Below are positions 24,775-33,309 of a DNA stretch of 64,000 nucleotides, piece by piece. Made by a program: the position numbers and the translations under genes. How positions within the stretch are numbered: the first letter of the stretch is position 1; every line of letters begins with the position of its first letter. Under the pieces are notes generated by a model that searched no databases, had not been told where the DNA came from, and saw only the letters and a program-made list of their open reading frames with translations. Source of the stretch: Alkalihalobacillus bogoriensis ATCC BAA-922 (lineage in GTDB: Bacteria; Bacillota; Bacilli; Bacillales; Bacillaceae_F); NCBI RefSeq assembly GCF_000621445.1, contig NZ_JHYI01000027.1:1-64000 (forward strand), written 5' to 3'.

Positions 24775-25521
24775 TTAAAATGTAATAATGGCTTGCAACA
24801 AAGATTGTGCATAAGCCGATTGAACATCTTTCAAACTTTGAAGATGAACGATTTCTTCAATTTGTCCGTCTCGAAAAATAATCACCCGATCACATAGAAA
24901 AGCAGCGGCTTGGACGTCATGGGTGATAAAAATATAACTTAAGTGATACGTTTGTTTTACTTGTTTTAATAACTCAAGAACTTGCGTTTGAACAGAAACA
25001 TCTAATGAACTAATCGCTTCATCAAACACAATACATGCTGGTTCAGTTGATATTGCTCTTGCAATACAAACTCGTTGAACTTCTCCCCCTGATAACTCAT
25101 GCGGATACTTTTTCCGATAAGACGGATTTAAACCAACCTGTTCTAGTAATTTATCAATTTTCATGTCGTGTTCTTGTTTAGTCTTTTTCCAATAACGTAA
25201 CGGTTCATACATCGCATCTTCTACTGAAAAAAAAGGATTAATGGAAGATTTATAGTCTTGAAACACAGCACTTAAATGGCCCCTACGGACTTTCCTATCG
25301 ATGACGTTTTTCCCCTCAAATAACACGCTCCCTCGGTCTGGTTTTTCAATTCCTAACATTAGCCGTCCTAACGTCGACTTTCCACTTCCACTTTCACCGA
25401 TAATGCCAAGACATTCCCCTTCTTGACATGAAAAGCTAACATTCTTTATGACTATTTGGCTTTTTTTTGAAAATAACACTCCACTTTTATATGACTTTTC
25501 TACATTTTTAACTTCTAGCAA
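24775..25521 (-). CDS. nikE: Nickel/metallophore ABC transporter ATP-binding protein (NikE/CntF-like)
   Basis: 248-residue ATPase: Walker A GESGSGKST, signature LSGGEVQRVCIARA, Walker B CIVFDEAISSLDV and switch His ITHDV. It belongs to the Opp/Nik ATPase group. It pairs with the preceding ATPase gene, as in all Nik/Opp systems with two different ATPases. TTG start 25521 with GGGAGAG upstream, only two bases after the previous stop. Confidence 0.85.
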   Translation of the reverse strand: MLEVKNVEKSYKSGVLFSKKSQIVIKNVSFSCQEGECLGIIGESGSGKSTLGRLMLGIEKPDRGSVLFEGKNVIDRKVRRGHLSAVFQDYKSSINPFFSVEDAMYEPLRYWKKTKQEHDMKIDKLLEQVGLNPSYRKKYPHELSGGEVQRVCIARAISTEPACIVFDEAISSLDVSVQTQVLELLKQVKQTYHLSYIFITHDVQAAAFLCDRVIIFRDGQIEEIVHLQSLKDVQSAYAQSLLQAIITF

Positions 25522-25523
25522 TG

Positions 25524-26333
25524 CTATGCTCTCCCCATCATTTTTTTGAAATTATCACTTAACGCCGCTCTTGTAGAAATTAAATATTTTGTATACTCAT
25601 GTTTCGGTGCATTAAAAATAGTTTCCGTCTTTCCAGACTCTACGATTTCTCCTTCTTTCATGACGATAACATCATCTGCAATTTTTCGTACAACACCTAA
25701 GTCATGTGAAATAAAAAGAACGGAACAAGCGATTCTCTCCCGCAGTAATATAAACTGCTCAACGACTTCATATTGTGAAATTGCATCAAGGGCTGTTGTC
25801 GGTTCATCTGCAATTAAGAGGTCAGGTTCTAATACAAGTGCCAACGCTATCATTATCCTTTGTAACATTCCTCCTGAAAGCTCATGTGGATATTTCTTTA
25901 AGATGTCACTCGGATGTTGCAACATTACTTTTCCCATTGCTTCTATCATTTTTTCTTTGCACTCTGTTTTATTCCAGCGATAATGTGATTGTATTGTTTC
26001 TCGTAAATAAACCCCAATCCTACTAGATGGATCAAAAGCACTCATTCCATTTTGAACGATCATACAAATATGCTTGCCTCGTTTTTTTCTCATTTCTTTT
26101 TCAGAAATCGCATTTAAGTCCAACCCTTGAAAGGCAATTTCTCCTGTTTGATGGAGCCATTGCCGATTTAATCTCATCACCGCTTTACAAGTGACAGACT
26201 TCCCACTACCACTTTCTCCAACAATCCCAAGGCATCGGCCTGTTTCAAGCTGAAAAGAACTATCTTTAATAATGACTTGTTGTGTTCGGCTGTCTACAAT
26301 CTTTAAATGTCTCACATCTAAAAGAGTTTCCAT
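25524..26333 (-). CDS. nikD: Nickel/metallophore ABC transporter ATP-binding protein (NikD/CntD-like)
   Basis: 269-residue ATPase with GESGSGKSVTCKA, LSGGMLQRIMIALAL, LLIADEPTTALD and ISHDLGVV. It starts ATG 26333 directly after the stop of the permease gene, with GAGGTGG upstream, so translation is coupled. It supplies one half of the ATPase pair of the importer. Confidence 0.85.
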   Translation of the reverse strand: METLLDVRHLKIVDSRTQQVIIKDSSFQLETGRCLGIVGESGSGKSVTCKAVMRLNRQWLHQTGEIAFQGLDLNAISEKEMRKKRGKHICMIVQNGMSAFDPSSRIGVYLRETIQSHYRWNKTECKEKMIEAMGKVMLQHPSDILKKYPHELSGGMLQRIMIALALVLEPDLLIADEPTTALDAISQYEVVEQFILLRERIACSVLFISHDLGVVRKIADDVIVMKEGEIVESGKTETIFNAPKHEYTKYLISTRAALSDNFKKMMGRA

Positions 26334-27227
26334 TTATTTCGCCACCTCTTTTTTCAATCGTTTCATAGGAAAAAGAGATGTGTTTATTTCTTGTTTACTA
26401 GAATGCGCCAATGTCGGATCAACGGCAACTTGAAGACCATCCGCTAAGAAATTAAAAGCAGAAACAACAATAATAATGGCTAAACCAGGTGCTAGCATTA
26501 GCTCTGGTCTTGTAAACATCACTTCCCGTGCTTCATTAAGCATCATACCCCATTCGGCTTGTGGAGCTTGAATCCCTAATCCTAAAAAAGAAAAACCTGA
26601 TATTTGTAATATCATCGATCCAATCGTACTACTCGAGAGAACCGCAACATCAGAAAATGTTACAGGAACAATATGTTTGTAAATGATGTGGGTATTGCTC
26701 ATCCCAGCTGCTTTTGCAAACTTTACATATTCTAACTCTGTGTATTGCATTACTGATGTTCGAATAAGTCGGGCAAACCAAGCCCATTTTATTAAAATAA
26801 AAGCAAATAATATATTTTCAAGGCCGACACCTAATATTCCTACGATAGCTAAGGCCATCACATATCCTGGAAAAGAAAGCATTGTATCACAAGTTCTCAT
26901 AATAAGAGCGTCCACTTTCCCCTTATAATAACCTGCGATAAACCCGAGTATTACCCCTATTAAAACAGAGATAAGAAGAGCAACGAGCACCGCTAACACA
27001 CTTGGTCGAATACCGTAAATGAGTCTCGATAAGATACAACGCCCTAAATGGTCATTTCCTAATAAAAACTCCCAGGACGGTGTGGCATAGCGAAGAGCCA
27101 TATTAACTTTAATTGGGTCATGAGGAGCAAAAACAGGGGCAAACAATCCAATGACAATGGTCGCTATGATGATAATAAAAGATAGCATCGTTACTTTATC
27201 TTGGCTTACTATTTTTATCCATGGCAT
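26334..27227 (-). CDS. nikC: Nickel/metallophore ABC transporter permease (NikC/CntC-like)
   Basis: 297-residue permease of the DppC group with an N-terminal helix, the HDPIKVNMALRYATPSWEFLLGNDHLGRCILSRL segment and the EAA-type loop VKFAKAAGMSNTHIIYKHIVP that contacts the ATPases. Five or six helices. It overlaps the previous permease by one base; AAGGAATG lies upstream. Confidence 0.85.
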   Translation of the reverse strand: MPWIKIVSQDKVTMLSFIIIIATIVIGLFAPVFAPHDPIKVNMALRYATPSWEFLLGNDHLGRCILSRLIYGIRPSVLAVLVALLISVLIGVILGFIAGYYKGKVDALIMRTCDTMLSFPGYVMALAIVGILGVGLENILFAFILIKWAWFARLIRTSVMQYTELEYVKFAKAAGMSNTHIIYKHIVPVTFSDVAVLSSSTIGSMILQISGFSFLGLGIQAPQAEWGMMLNEAREVMFTRPELMLAPGLAIIIVVSAFNFLADGLQVAVDPTLAHSSKQEINTSLFPMKRLKKEVAK

Positions 27228-28159
27228 TATAGGTCATTCCTTAGTTTCGGGTTCATTCCCGCATTAATAATGTCTGATAGCATATTAAACAAAACAAATG
27301 TTACGGCTAAAATAAGTACATAAGCTTGAATCACAGGAAAATCACGACTTAATATTGATTTCACCGTTAAACTGCCTAACCCTGGCCAAGCAAATACGTT
27401 TTCAATGACAACCGTGCTCCCTAAAATAATTGGAATGGCCATACAAAAAACAGAAACAGCAACTTGCATTGAATTTTTCAAAATATGAAGCATGATTCGC
27501 GATTCAGTTATCCCACAAGCTCTTGCATACAAAACAAAATCTTTATTTTTATTGCTTAATACAGAACTACGAACAACCCGAAAGTAAATGCCAGCATAAC
27601 TTATCGTAATGACGATAACCGGTAGAATATAACTTTGATAAGAGTGCATTCCACTCGTCGGCAGCAAATCGAGCGTGACAGAAAAGTACCAAATCATTAA
27701 CGTCGCTAACCAATATGATGGCATTGACGTTAACATAAAAGAAAAACCTCTTACTGTCTTGTCAACTAGTTTACCTTCATATATTGCACAAACAACCCCT
27801 AATACAATCGATACAATGATAATGACAACCGACGATACGAGCGTCAGTTTCAACGTATTGATAAATGCAGGGCCTATAAGTGTCCAAACAGGATCATTGG
27901 TTACAAACGAATAACCAAAATCTAGCTGAAGGCTAGCTAATACCCAATGAAAATATTGAATAAAGAACGGTTTATCCATCCCTAATTCAGCTTTCGTTTG
28001 AACAATGAGCTCTTCTGTAATTTGAGGTACTCCTTGCGCTTGCAGGACAACCTCTGCCGGGTCTAACGGAGATAGATTAATTAAAACAAATGTCAAAAAC
28101 GATATCGCAACCAATAATGGCATTGTTAACACGATTCTTTTTATGATGTAGCCTAGCAT
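27227..28159 (-). CDS. nikB: Nickel/metallophore ABC transporter permease (NikB/CntB-like)
   Basis: 310-residue permease of the DppB group: six helices, the N-terminal IKRIVLTMPLLVAISFLTFVLI helix and the EAA-type loop VLYARACGITESRIMLHILKN. Start ATG 28159 with GGAG 7 bases upstream. A hairpin made partly from a repeat B copy separates it from the binding-protein gene. Confidence 0.85.
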   Translation of the reverse strand: MLGYIIKRIVLTMPLLVAISFLTFVLINLSPLDPAEVVLQAQGVPQITEELIVQTKAELGMDKPFFIQYFHWVLASLQLDFGYSFVTNDPVWTLIGPAFINTLKLTLVSSVVIIIVSIVLGVVCAIYEGKLVDKTVRGFSFMLTSMPSYWLATLMIWYFSVTLDLLPTSGMHSYQSYILPVIVITISYAGIYFRVVRSSVLSNKNKDFVLYARACGITESRIMLHILKNSMQVAVSVFCMAIPIILGSTVVIENVFAWPGLGSLTVKSILSRDFPVIQAYVLILAVTFVLFNMLSDIINAGMNPKLRNDL

Positions 28160-28214
28160 CAACAGACTCCTTCTATAAAAGTGTAATGGAAGATATCACT
28201 TGAACATATCTATT

Positions 28215-28273
28215 GGGATGTCCCTTAAGAAAAACGCGTAGCGTCTTTTCTTTCAAAAAAATAGAAACATCCC
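28215..28273 (-). terminator. Intercistronic hairpin between binding protein and permease genes
   Basis: Minus strand: an outer GGGATGT/ACATCCC stem encloses the repeat B palindrome (28226-28256, AAAAGACGC TAC GCGTTTTTC). The inner part has the look of a leaky terminator. Such structures often let the binding protein be made in excess over the permeases. Confidence 0.6.
28226..28256 (+). repeat. Interspersed repeat family B, copy 3 (palindrome only)
   Basis: Only the opening palindrome AAGAAAAACGC GTA GCGTCTTTTCTTTC is present, inside the operon. Confidence 0.7.
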
Positions 28274-28280
28274 TTCACTT

Positions 28281-29891
28281 TTATTCAAAATACATTCGTT
28301 CAAATGGCAGCTCAAATTGTGTTTGCTTAAATTGAATTCCCTTTACGTCCTTCGGGGCAATAATCGTCAAACTTCCATTTGTTAAAGGAATAAACACAGC
28401 TTCATTATGAACGATCGTTAAAATATCTTCATAAAGAGCTTTACGTTTGTCTTCATCAGTTGAAACCATGACTTCATCAATCTTGTCGTATAGTTCTTCT
28501 GCCTGAGCTATTCCGCTTGTTGTATGGAGATAAGATGATTCTGTCATAAAAGCAGAAATCGTACTTTGCGGATCATAAGCAAGACCCCATGTTTGATTAA
28601 AAAGTAATTCATATTCCCCTGTTGCTCTTCGGTTCGAGATTGATGTTGATTCCTCTCCGTATATTTCTACTTCCATTCCAATTTCAGCTAATGAACTTTG
28701 AATAAACTCTGCTTGTGTTTTTTGAGAAGAAGAATTACTGTCATAATAAAGGGTTAAGGCTAGACTCTTTCCATCCTTTGCTCTCACATGAGACCCTTCT
28801 TCTAACGTCCAACCTGCTTCATCTAATCGTTCTTTTGCTTTTTCTAAATCAAAACCTCGCTCTTTAAGCTCTACATTGGCATATTGAATGTTTGGTGAAA
28901 ATAAAGTATGAGCCTCTGTTTCTGTTCCATCAAAAATAGTGTTACTAATCGTTTGTCGGTCAATAGCATACCAAATCGCTTCACGAACCGCGGTTTCTCC
29001 TATTGGACTCTCATGCTTGCTACTATTAGCGACGATCATTTTCGTATTCATTGCTTCACTTCGAACTAGTTGAAATTCACTAGATTCAACTAATTGATTC
29101 ATAGCTTCCACATTCAAACTATCTGTCCCCCTGTCGTCCGTAAACACAAAATTTATTTCTCCTTTTTGCAATGCTAGAAATGTCGTTTCACCTGCTGGCA
29201 AAACTTTTGACGTAATTTTCTTAATGCTTGGCTCCCAGTCCCAATACTGTTCATTCGCTTCAAATGTCGCATATTCGTCTACTTTATGCTCTTTAAGCAT
29301 GTAAGGGCCTGTGCCGTGATAACCATTTACACCTTCTTTCGTTTCCCCGTCGATAAAATCTTTTGGTGAAATAAATACATACGGTCTCGTCATCGATAAT
29401 TCGTGTAACGTTGGATAATACGGTTCTGTTAAAATAAACTCAACCGTATACTCATCGACAACATTTACTTCTTCAAGTTTAGTAGATAACCGAATCCACG
29501 AATGGCGTTCCGCATTGCTTTGGACAGCTTCTATATTTTGTTTTACTGCATCAGCATTAAACGGTTCTCCGTCATGAAACGTCACGTCTTCTCGCAAATA
29601 AAACGTATATACTTTTCCGTCATCTGAGATTTTCCATGATTCAGCTAATAACGGTTGAATTCCTTCTGCTGTATTCTCAACTAATGACTCAAAGATCATC
29701 CCTTGTGCTGGCATTGATCCAGTGTATAAGTGGGGATTCATATCATTAATATCATTTGCAGCGGCATAAACGATTTCTGACTTTTCGTCTTCACTTGAAT
29801 CTGTTCCAGTTTCTTCTACTGTAGTACACGCCATCAATAAACCTAGTGACAATACAAACAAAAATAAAAAAGTAACAAAACCTTTTCTCAC
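28281..29891 (-). CDS. nikA: Nickel/metallophore-binding lipoprotein (NikA/CntA-like)
   Basis: 536-residue solute-binding protein of the SBP5 (peptide/nickel) family. It has a lipoprotein signal with lipobox LLMAC (Cys near 22), then DINDMNPHLYTGSMPAQGMIFESL, YTFYLREDVTFHDGEPFNADAVKQN, TGPYMLKEH and a C-terminus TQFELPFERMYFE typical of nickel/opine-metal binders. GTG start 29891 with GGAGGAAG upstream. First gene of the operon with a Zur-like box at its promoter, so the natural cargo may be zinc (free or chelated) rather than nickel. Confidence 0.85.
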   Translation of the reverse strand: MRKGFVTFLFLFVLSLGLLMACTTVEETGTDSSEDEKSEIVYAAANDINDMNPHLYTGSMPAQGMIFESLVENTAEGIQPLLAESWKISDDGKVYTFYLREDVTFHDGEPFNADAVKQNIEAVQSNAERHSWIRLSTKLEEVNVVDEYTVEFILTEPYYPTLHELSMTRPYVFISPKDFIDGETKEGVNGYHGTGPYMLKEHKVDEYATFEANEQYWDWEPSIKKITSKVLPAGETTFLALQKGEINFVFTDDRGTDSLNVEAMNQLVESSEFQLVRSEAMNTKMIVANSSKHESPIGETAVREAIWYAIDRQTISNTIFDGTETEAHTLFSPNIQYANVELKERGFDLEKAKERLDEAGWTLEEGSHVRAKDGKSLALTLYYDSNSSSQKTQAEFIQSSLAEIGMEVEIYGEESTSISNRRATGEYELLFNQTWGLAYDPQSTISAFMTESSYLHTTSGIAQAEELYDKIDEVMVSTDEDKRKALYEDILTIVHNEAVFIPLTNGSLTIIAPKDVKGIQFKQTQFELPFERMYFE

Positions 29892-29912
29892 TATACTTCC
29901 TCCACCTTTTTT

Positions 29913-29932
29913 AAATCGTAATGATTACTATT
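29913..29932 (-). promoter_or_regulatory. Zur box of the metal-transport operon
   Basis: AAATCGTAATGATTACTATT matches the Bacillus Zur consensus (AAATCGTAATNATTACGATTT) except near one end. It lies just downstream of the -10 element, where a zinc-bound repressor would block transcription. Confidence 0.8.
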
Positions 29933-29943
29933 ATTAAAGGTAA

Positions 29944-29971
29944 ATTATAGCAGATTGTTCAACTCTGTCAA
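29944..29971 (-). promoter_or_regulatory. Promoter of the metal-transport operon
   Basis: Minus strand TTGACA (29971-29966), 16 bp, TATAAT (29949-29944), directly upstream of the Zur box. Confidence 0.75.
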
Positions 29972-30263
29972 TCTTTCCTCTATGAACTCTAAATGGGAGT
30001 TTGTGACTAAACAATCACACTATTGCTCATGTGATTTCCACGCTAGTCGAATTGTCTTGTTTTAGCTAAAAGCTATGTTCTTCTTGTTTTTTGTAGAATT
30101 GGTGGTGGCTTTGATCGATTAGACAGAAAAAAGGCACAACCTAAAGTTGCACCTTTTTCCTTAGAAAACTTTATATTTCATTCATATTACTAGTCTCTGC
30201 TTTTTTTAATCGAGTCTTTTTTTTTGTAAAAAACCCGAACAAGCTGACATGTTATATTCCCAT
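29972..30263. other. Intergenic region without a recognised gene
   Basis: About 290 bases with no supported ORF. It contains an imperfect hairpin at 30126-30158 (AAAAAGGCACAACC / GTTGCACCTTTTT-like arms, T-tract at both ends) that could act as a weak terminator. Otherwise I see nothing. Confidence 0.5.
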
Positions 30264-30307
30264 AAAAAACCGCCTTAATTGTTAGCAAGCCTCAAACAAT
30301 TAAGGTG
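30264..30307 (-). terminator. Terminator of the lipoprotein gene
   Basis: Minus strand CACCTTAATTGTT / AACAATTAAGGCG, 13-bp stem, followed by GTTTTTTATG. Confidence 0.85.
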
Positions 30308-30349
30308 GAGTTCAGTACACATATTATACTTCTTGGTTGGAAGGTAATA

Positions 30350-30832
30350 TTATAATAAATCCCAATCGATTTCCATGCCCCACTTTTTTCCAAGCTCTTC
30401 GATTTTATTTCTATAATCTTCATCCATTTGCACTACTTCTATAATTCTCTCATTATATGTATGATCATCTAGGTCAATTAGCCATTCCTTTTCAGCATGT
30501 AACTCAACTTCATATGTTTGAGTGTAAAGTTGATGAATTTCCTTTAATTCCTCATTACTGATATTTTCTCCGTATTCTTGAGATTGAGAAATTAACCTCT
30601 CAAGAGTAGGTATAATGACAGTTTCCGTCACAGTATCAGCCGGGACATTTGTTTCGATAAGTTGCTCCACTTTATCTTTTAAATGATTATACTCATTGGT
30701 AATTTCAGCTGTATCGACAAGATATTCTTCCATTTCACCAACATTACCTGTAATCGTGTGAATGATGGAACATCCAGATGCTACAAATAGTATAAATAAA
30801 GCTGCTAAAAAAAATACAATTTTTTTACTCAA
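30350..30832 (-). CDS. Hypothetical lipoprotein, 160 aa
   Basis: Signal peptide with lipobox VASGC (Cys near residue 21), then a highly charged, mostly helical body (EYNHLKDKVEQLIETN, NEELKEIHQLYTQTYEVELHAEKEWL). It resembles small Bacillus lipoproteins of unknown function. TTG start 30832 with GGAGGAG 7 bases upstream. Monocistronic, with a sigma-A promoter at 30884-30912 and its own terminator. Confidence 0.75.
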   Translation of the reverse strand: MSKKIVFFLAALFILFVASGCSIIHTITGNVGEMEEYLVDTAEITNEYNHLKDKVEQLIETNVPADTVTETVIIPTLERLISQSQEYGENISNEELKEIHQLYTQTYEVELHAEKEWLIDLDDHTYNERIIEVVQMDEDYRNKIEELGKKWGMEIDWDLL

Positions 30833-30883
30833 TTTCTAACTCCTCCTGGTTGTGTATATAATTTACAGAAATGACGTTTTTAA

Positions 30884-30912
30884 ATTATAATAGAACAACT
30901 CAACTATTGAAA
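30884..30912 (-). promoter_or_regulatory. Promoter of the lipoprotein gene
   Basis: Minus strand TTTCAA (30912-30907), 17 bp, TATAAT (30889-30884). Confidence 0.6.
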
Positions 30913-31210
30913 TAGGTCTTAACTAACATTCAACAAAAATCTACAAATTTGACTATCGAATTAAACAACAAATTTAATAGTAAAAAGTTCCTAATCACGA
31001 GTTAATAACCAAAATGGCTAAATGGACATTAAACAATTCCTTGCTGGAAATAATATCTAAATGGCAAATAGTAAAATTAGAAAGACAAGCCATGGAGTGA
31101 ATCAACAAGGCAGTATTTGGTAGCATGACCAAAATATTAAAGAAATGAAAAACAAAATAGGATAGCGAACCTAGGAGATTGACTACAGTTGTCTGTTAAC
31201 CCAAGCCTCT
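30913..31210. other. Intergenic region, nothing recognised
   Basis: About 300 A-rich bases between two minus-strand genes. I see no convincing ORF, hairpin or repeat. Confidence 0.5.
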
Positions 31211-31216
31211 CTTGCT

Positions 31217-31837
31217 TTACCCATACAACTCCAACAAGTCAGCAAAATTTTCAATCGTTTCATCAGACTCACTCACGTCACCGAATCCGTACGCGGCATA
31301 GACAAATGGAATGTTTGCCAATCTGGCTGCTTTTACATCCCCTTCTGTATCTCCAATATAAATCGGACGGTTTAATTGATTTCTTCCCATTACAAGCTTT
31401 ATGTTTTCTCCTTTAGATAACCCGGACCTACCTGGATTCTCGTAATCTAAAAAATACTTACCGACATTATGAAAGTGGAAAAACGCTTCAATATACCCTT
31501 CCTGACAATTGCTGACGATAAAAAGCTTATATTTTTTAGAAAGCGTTTGAAGTACGTGTTCAACTTGGTCGTATAACTTTCCTCCAAGCTTACGTAAATA
31601 GTCGTTTTCCACTTCCCCACATTTTTGTAGCAGCTCTATTCGTTCATCTTCCTGCAAGTAAGGAAATAACTTTTGTCCAATCTCATGGATTTGGAGCCCC
31701 ATTGAGTCATGTAAATCTTCAAGGGTAATTTTCTTTTGTACTTTAGGATGTTGATTTAAAATTTCATTCCATGCCATGAGAACCGTTGAACTTGAATCCC
31801 ATAATGTTCCATCTAAATCAAAAATAATACTATCCAT
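31217..31837 (-). CDS. HAD-family hydrolase (phosphoglycolate phosphatase-like)
   Basis: 206 residues: motif I FDLDGTLWDS (catalytic Asp pair), a helical cap domain, motif II IVSNCQ, motif III Lys (LSKGENIKLV) and motif IV IGDTEGDVKAAR. It probably dephosphorylates a small metabolite; the substrate is not evident. It forms a likely operon with the ATPase and LOG genes upstream (19-base gaps). Confidence 0.85.
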   Translation of the reverse strand: MDSIIFDLDGTLWDSSSTVLMAWNEILNQHPKVQKKITLEDLHDSMGLQIHEIGQKLFPYLQEDERIELLQKCGEVENDYLRKLGGKLYDQVEHVLQTLSKKYKLFIVSNCQEGYIEAFFHFHNVGKYFLDYENPGRSGLSKGENIKLVMGRNQLNRPIYIGDTEGDVKAARLANIPFVYAAYGFGDVSESDETIENFADLLELYG

Positions 31838-31855
31838 CTACATTCCTCCACTTCT

Positions 31856-32581
31856 CTACTCATCATCTTCTTCCCTAAGAATCTCTTCTAAAAAACGCTC
31901 GCGGTGATCTAGGAAGTATTTTGTTATTTGGTAATGGTCGGTTTCTTCGTAGTCTATCTTCTTTATCTCGCCAGAATCAAAACTAAGAATCGTAGCTTCA
32001 GGATAACCTAACAAAATCGGTGAATGTGTCGCGATTATAAATTGACATTCTCCTGTCGATGATAAATCATAGATGATTTTTAAAAACGCAAGTTGTCGTT
32101 GGGGAGATAAGGCGGCCTCAGGCTCGTCTAATAAGTAAATTGCTTTTCCGTTGAAGCGGTGCAAAAACAAAGAAAGAAACGATTCCCCGTGAGACTGTTC
32201 ATGTAAAGACTTCCCGCCATATGCTTCCCATGCCCTCACAGAATCAATATGAGAGGCAAAATGATAAAAAGACTCTGCTCTTAGAAAAAAGCCATTAGAT
32301 ATTTTCGGTAACCATGATAGCCGAATATAGTTGCCAAGAGCAGATTCCGAAGCTTCGAGGTCATATGTATTATTTCTTCCACCACCAGCTGTGTTAAATT
32401 GGCACTTATAGGCAATCGCTTCAAGCAATGTTGATTTCCCTGAGCCATTTTCACCAACAAAAAAGGTCACATTCTTCTCTAAATGTAGTTGCTGAAAATT
32501 TTGAATCGCTGGAATTGAAAATGGATATTCGGCTTGATTAGGAATAGTGTCTCGAAGCATTTCAATTCTTTTTAAAAACAT
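31856..32581 (-). CDS. AAA/ABC-type ATPase (SMC-like, soluble)
   Basis: 241 residues: Walker A FVGENGSGKSTLLEAIA, signature-like SHGESFLSLFLHRF, Walker B IYLLDEPEAALSPQRQ and switch His IIATHSPIL. There are no membrane helices. Proteins of this type (AAA_21/AAA_23) are common in Bacillus next to LOG genes and have no set function. Start ATG 32581. Confidence 0.75.
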   Translation of the reverse strand: MFLKRIEMLRDTIPNQAEYPFSIPAIQNFQQLHLEKNVTFFVGENGSGKSTLLEAIAYKCQFNTAGGGRNNTYDLEASESALGNYIRLSWLPKISNGFFLRAESFYHFASHIDSVRAWEAYGGKSLHEQSHGESFLSLFLHRFNGKAIYLLDEPEAALSPQRQLAFLKIIYDLSSTGECQFIIATHSPILLGYPEATILSFDSGEIKKIDYEETDHYQITKYFLDHRERFLEEILREEDDE

Positions 32582-32599
32582 CCAATCACCACCTCTTTA

Positions 32600-33163
32600 C
32601 TACCATTTATGAATATAAGCACTTTCGTAATGTTGAAGTTTTGAAACTAATTGACTTGGTTCTTTGTCGATTACAATCAGTTTTTTATAGTCTGCCTTTA
32701 CAAATCCTTGTTCAATCATATGGTCAAACAAAGATAAGATTGGTGAATAATATTCATTTACGTTAAAAAAAGCACACGGTTTTTCATGATATCCTAATTG
32801 GGCCCATGTAAACACTTCAAACCACTCTTCTAATGTTCCTGTTCCTCCTGGCATTGCAATAAAGCCATCAGCATAATCGGCAATTAACGCTTTTCGTTCA
32901 TGCATTGTTTTCACAACATGAAGCTCTGTTAACTGCTCATGTGCAATTTCAACATTTCTTAGTTTTTCAGGTATGACACCAATGACTTTGCCTCCATTAG
33001 CCATGACCGCATCGGCAACAGCTCCCATACAACCAACAGTAGCTCCTCCATATACGAGATTGATATTGTTTTCCACAAGGACTTCTCCTAGTCTCCGTGC
33101 TTGCTCCATATAAACAGGATCATTTCCTGGACTTGACCCACAAAAAACGGCAATTGTTTTCAT
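32600..33163 (-). CDS. LOG-family phosphoribohydrolase (YvdD-like)
   Basis: 187-residue Rossmann-like protein with the LOG motifs PGGTGTLEEWFE and an N-terminal VFCGSSPGNDPVY. Family members cleave ribose 5-phosphate from nucleotides (cytokinin-type phosphoribohydrolase or AMP nucleosidase activity). ATG 33163. First gene of the three-gene minus-strand unit. Confidence 0.85.
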   Translation of the reverse strand: MKTIAVFCGSSPGNDPVYMEQARRLGEVLVENNINLVYGGATVGCMGAVADAVMANGGKVIGVIPEKLRNVEIAHEQLTELHVVKTMHERKALIADYADGFIAMPGGTGTLEEWFEVFTWAQLGYHEKPCAFFNVNEYYSPILSLFDHMIEQGFVKADYKKLIVIDKEPSQLVSKLQHYESAYIHKW

Positions 33164-33309
33164 CTATATTTCCTCTCTTTCTATCTTTTGAAACTTCTAC
33201 AATTATCACACAGGTTGAAATATTTAACAATTCTATATATAATCCTTCTCTCTTCTTTAAAAATCTAGTAATATGATGAAGTATCTTTTCCACTTATGGA
33301 GGGCTTAAG

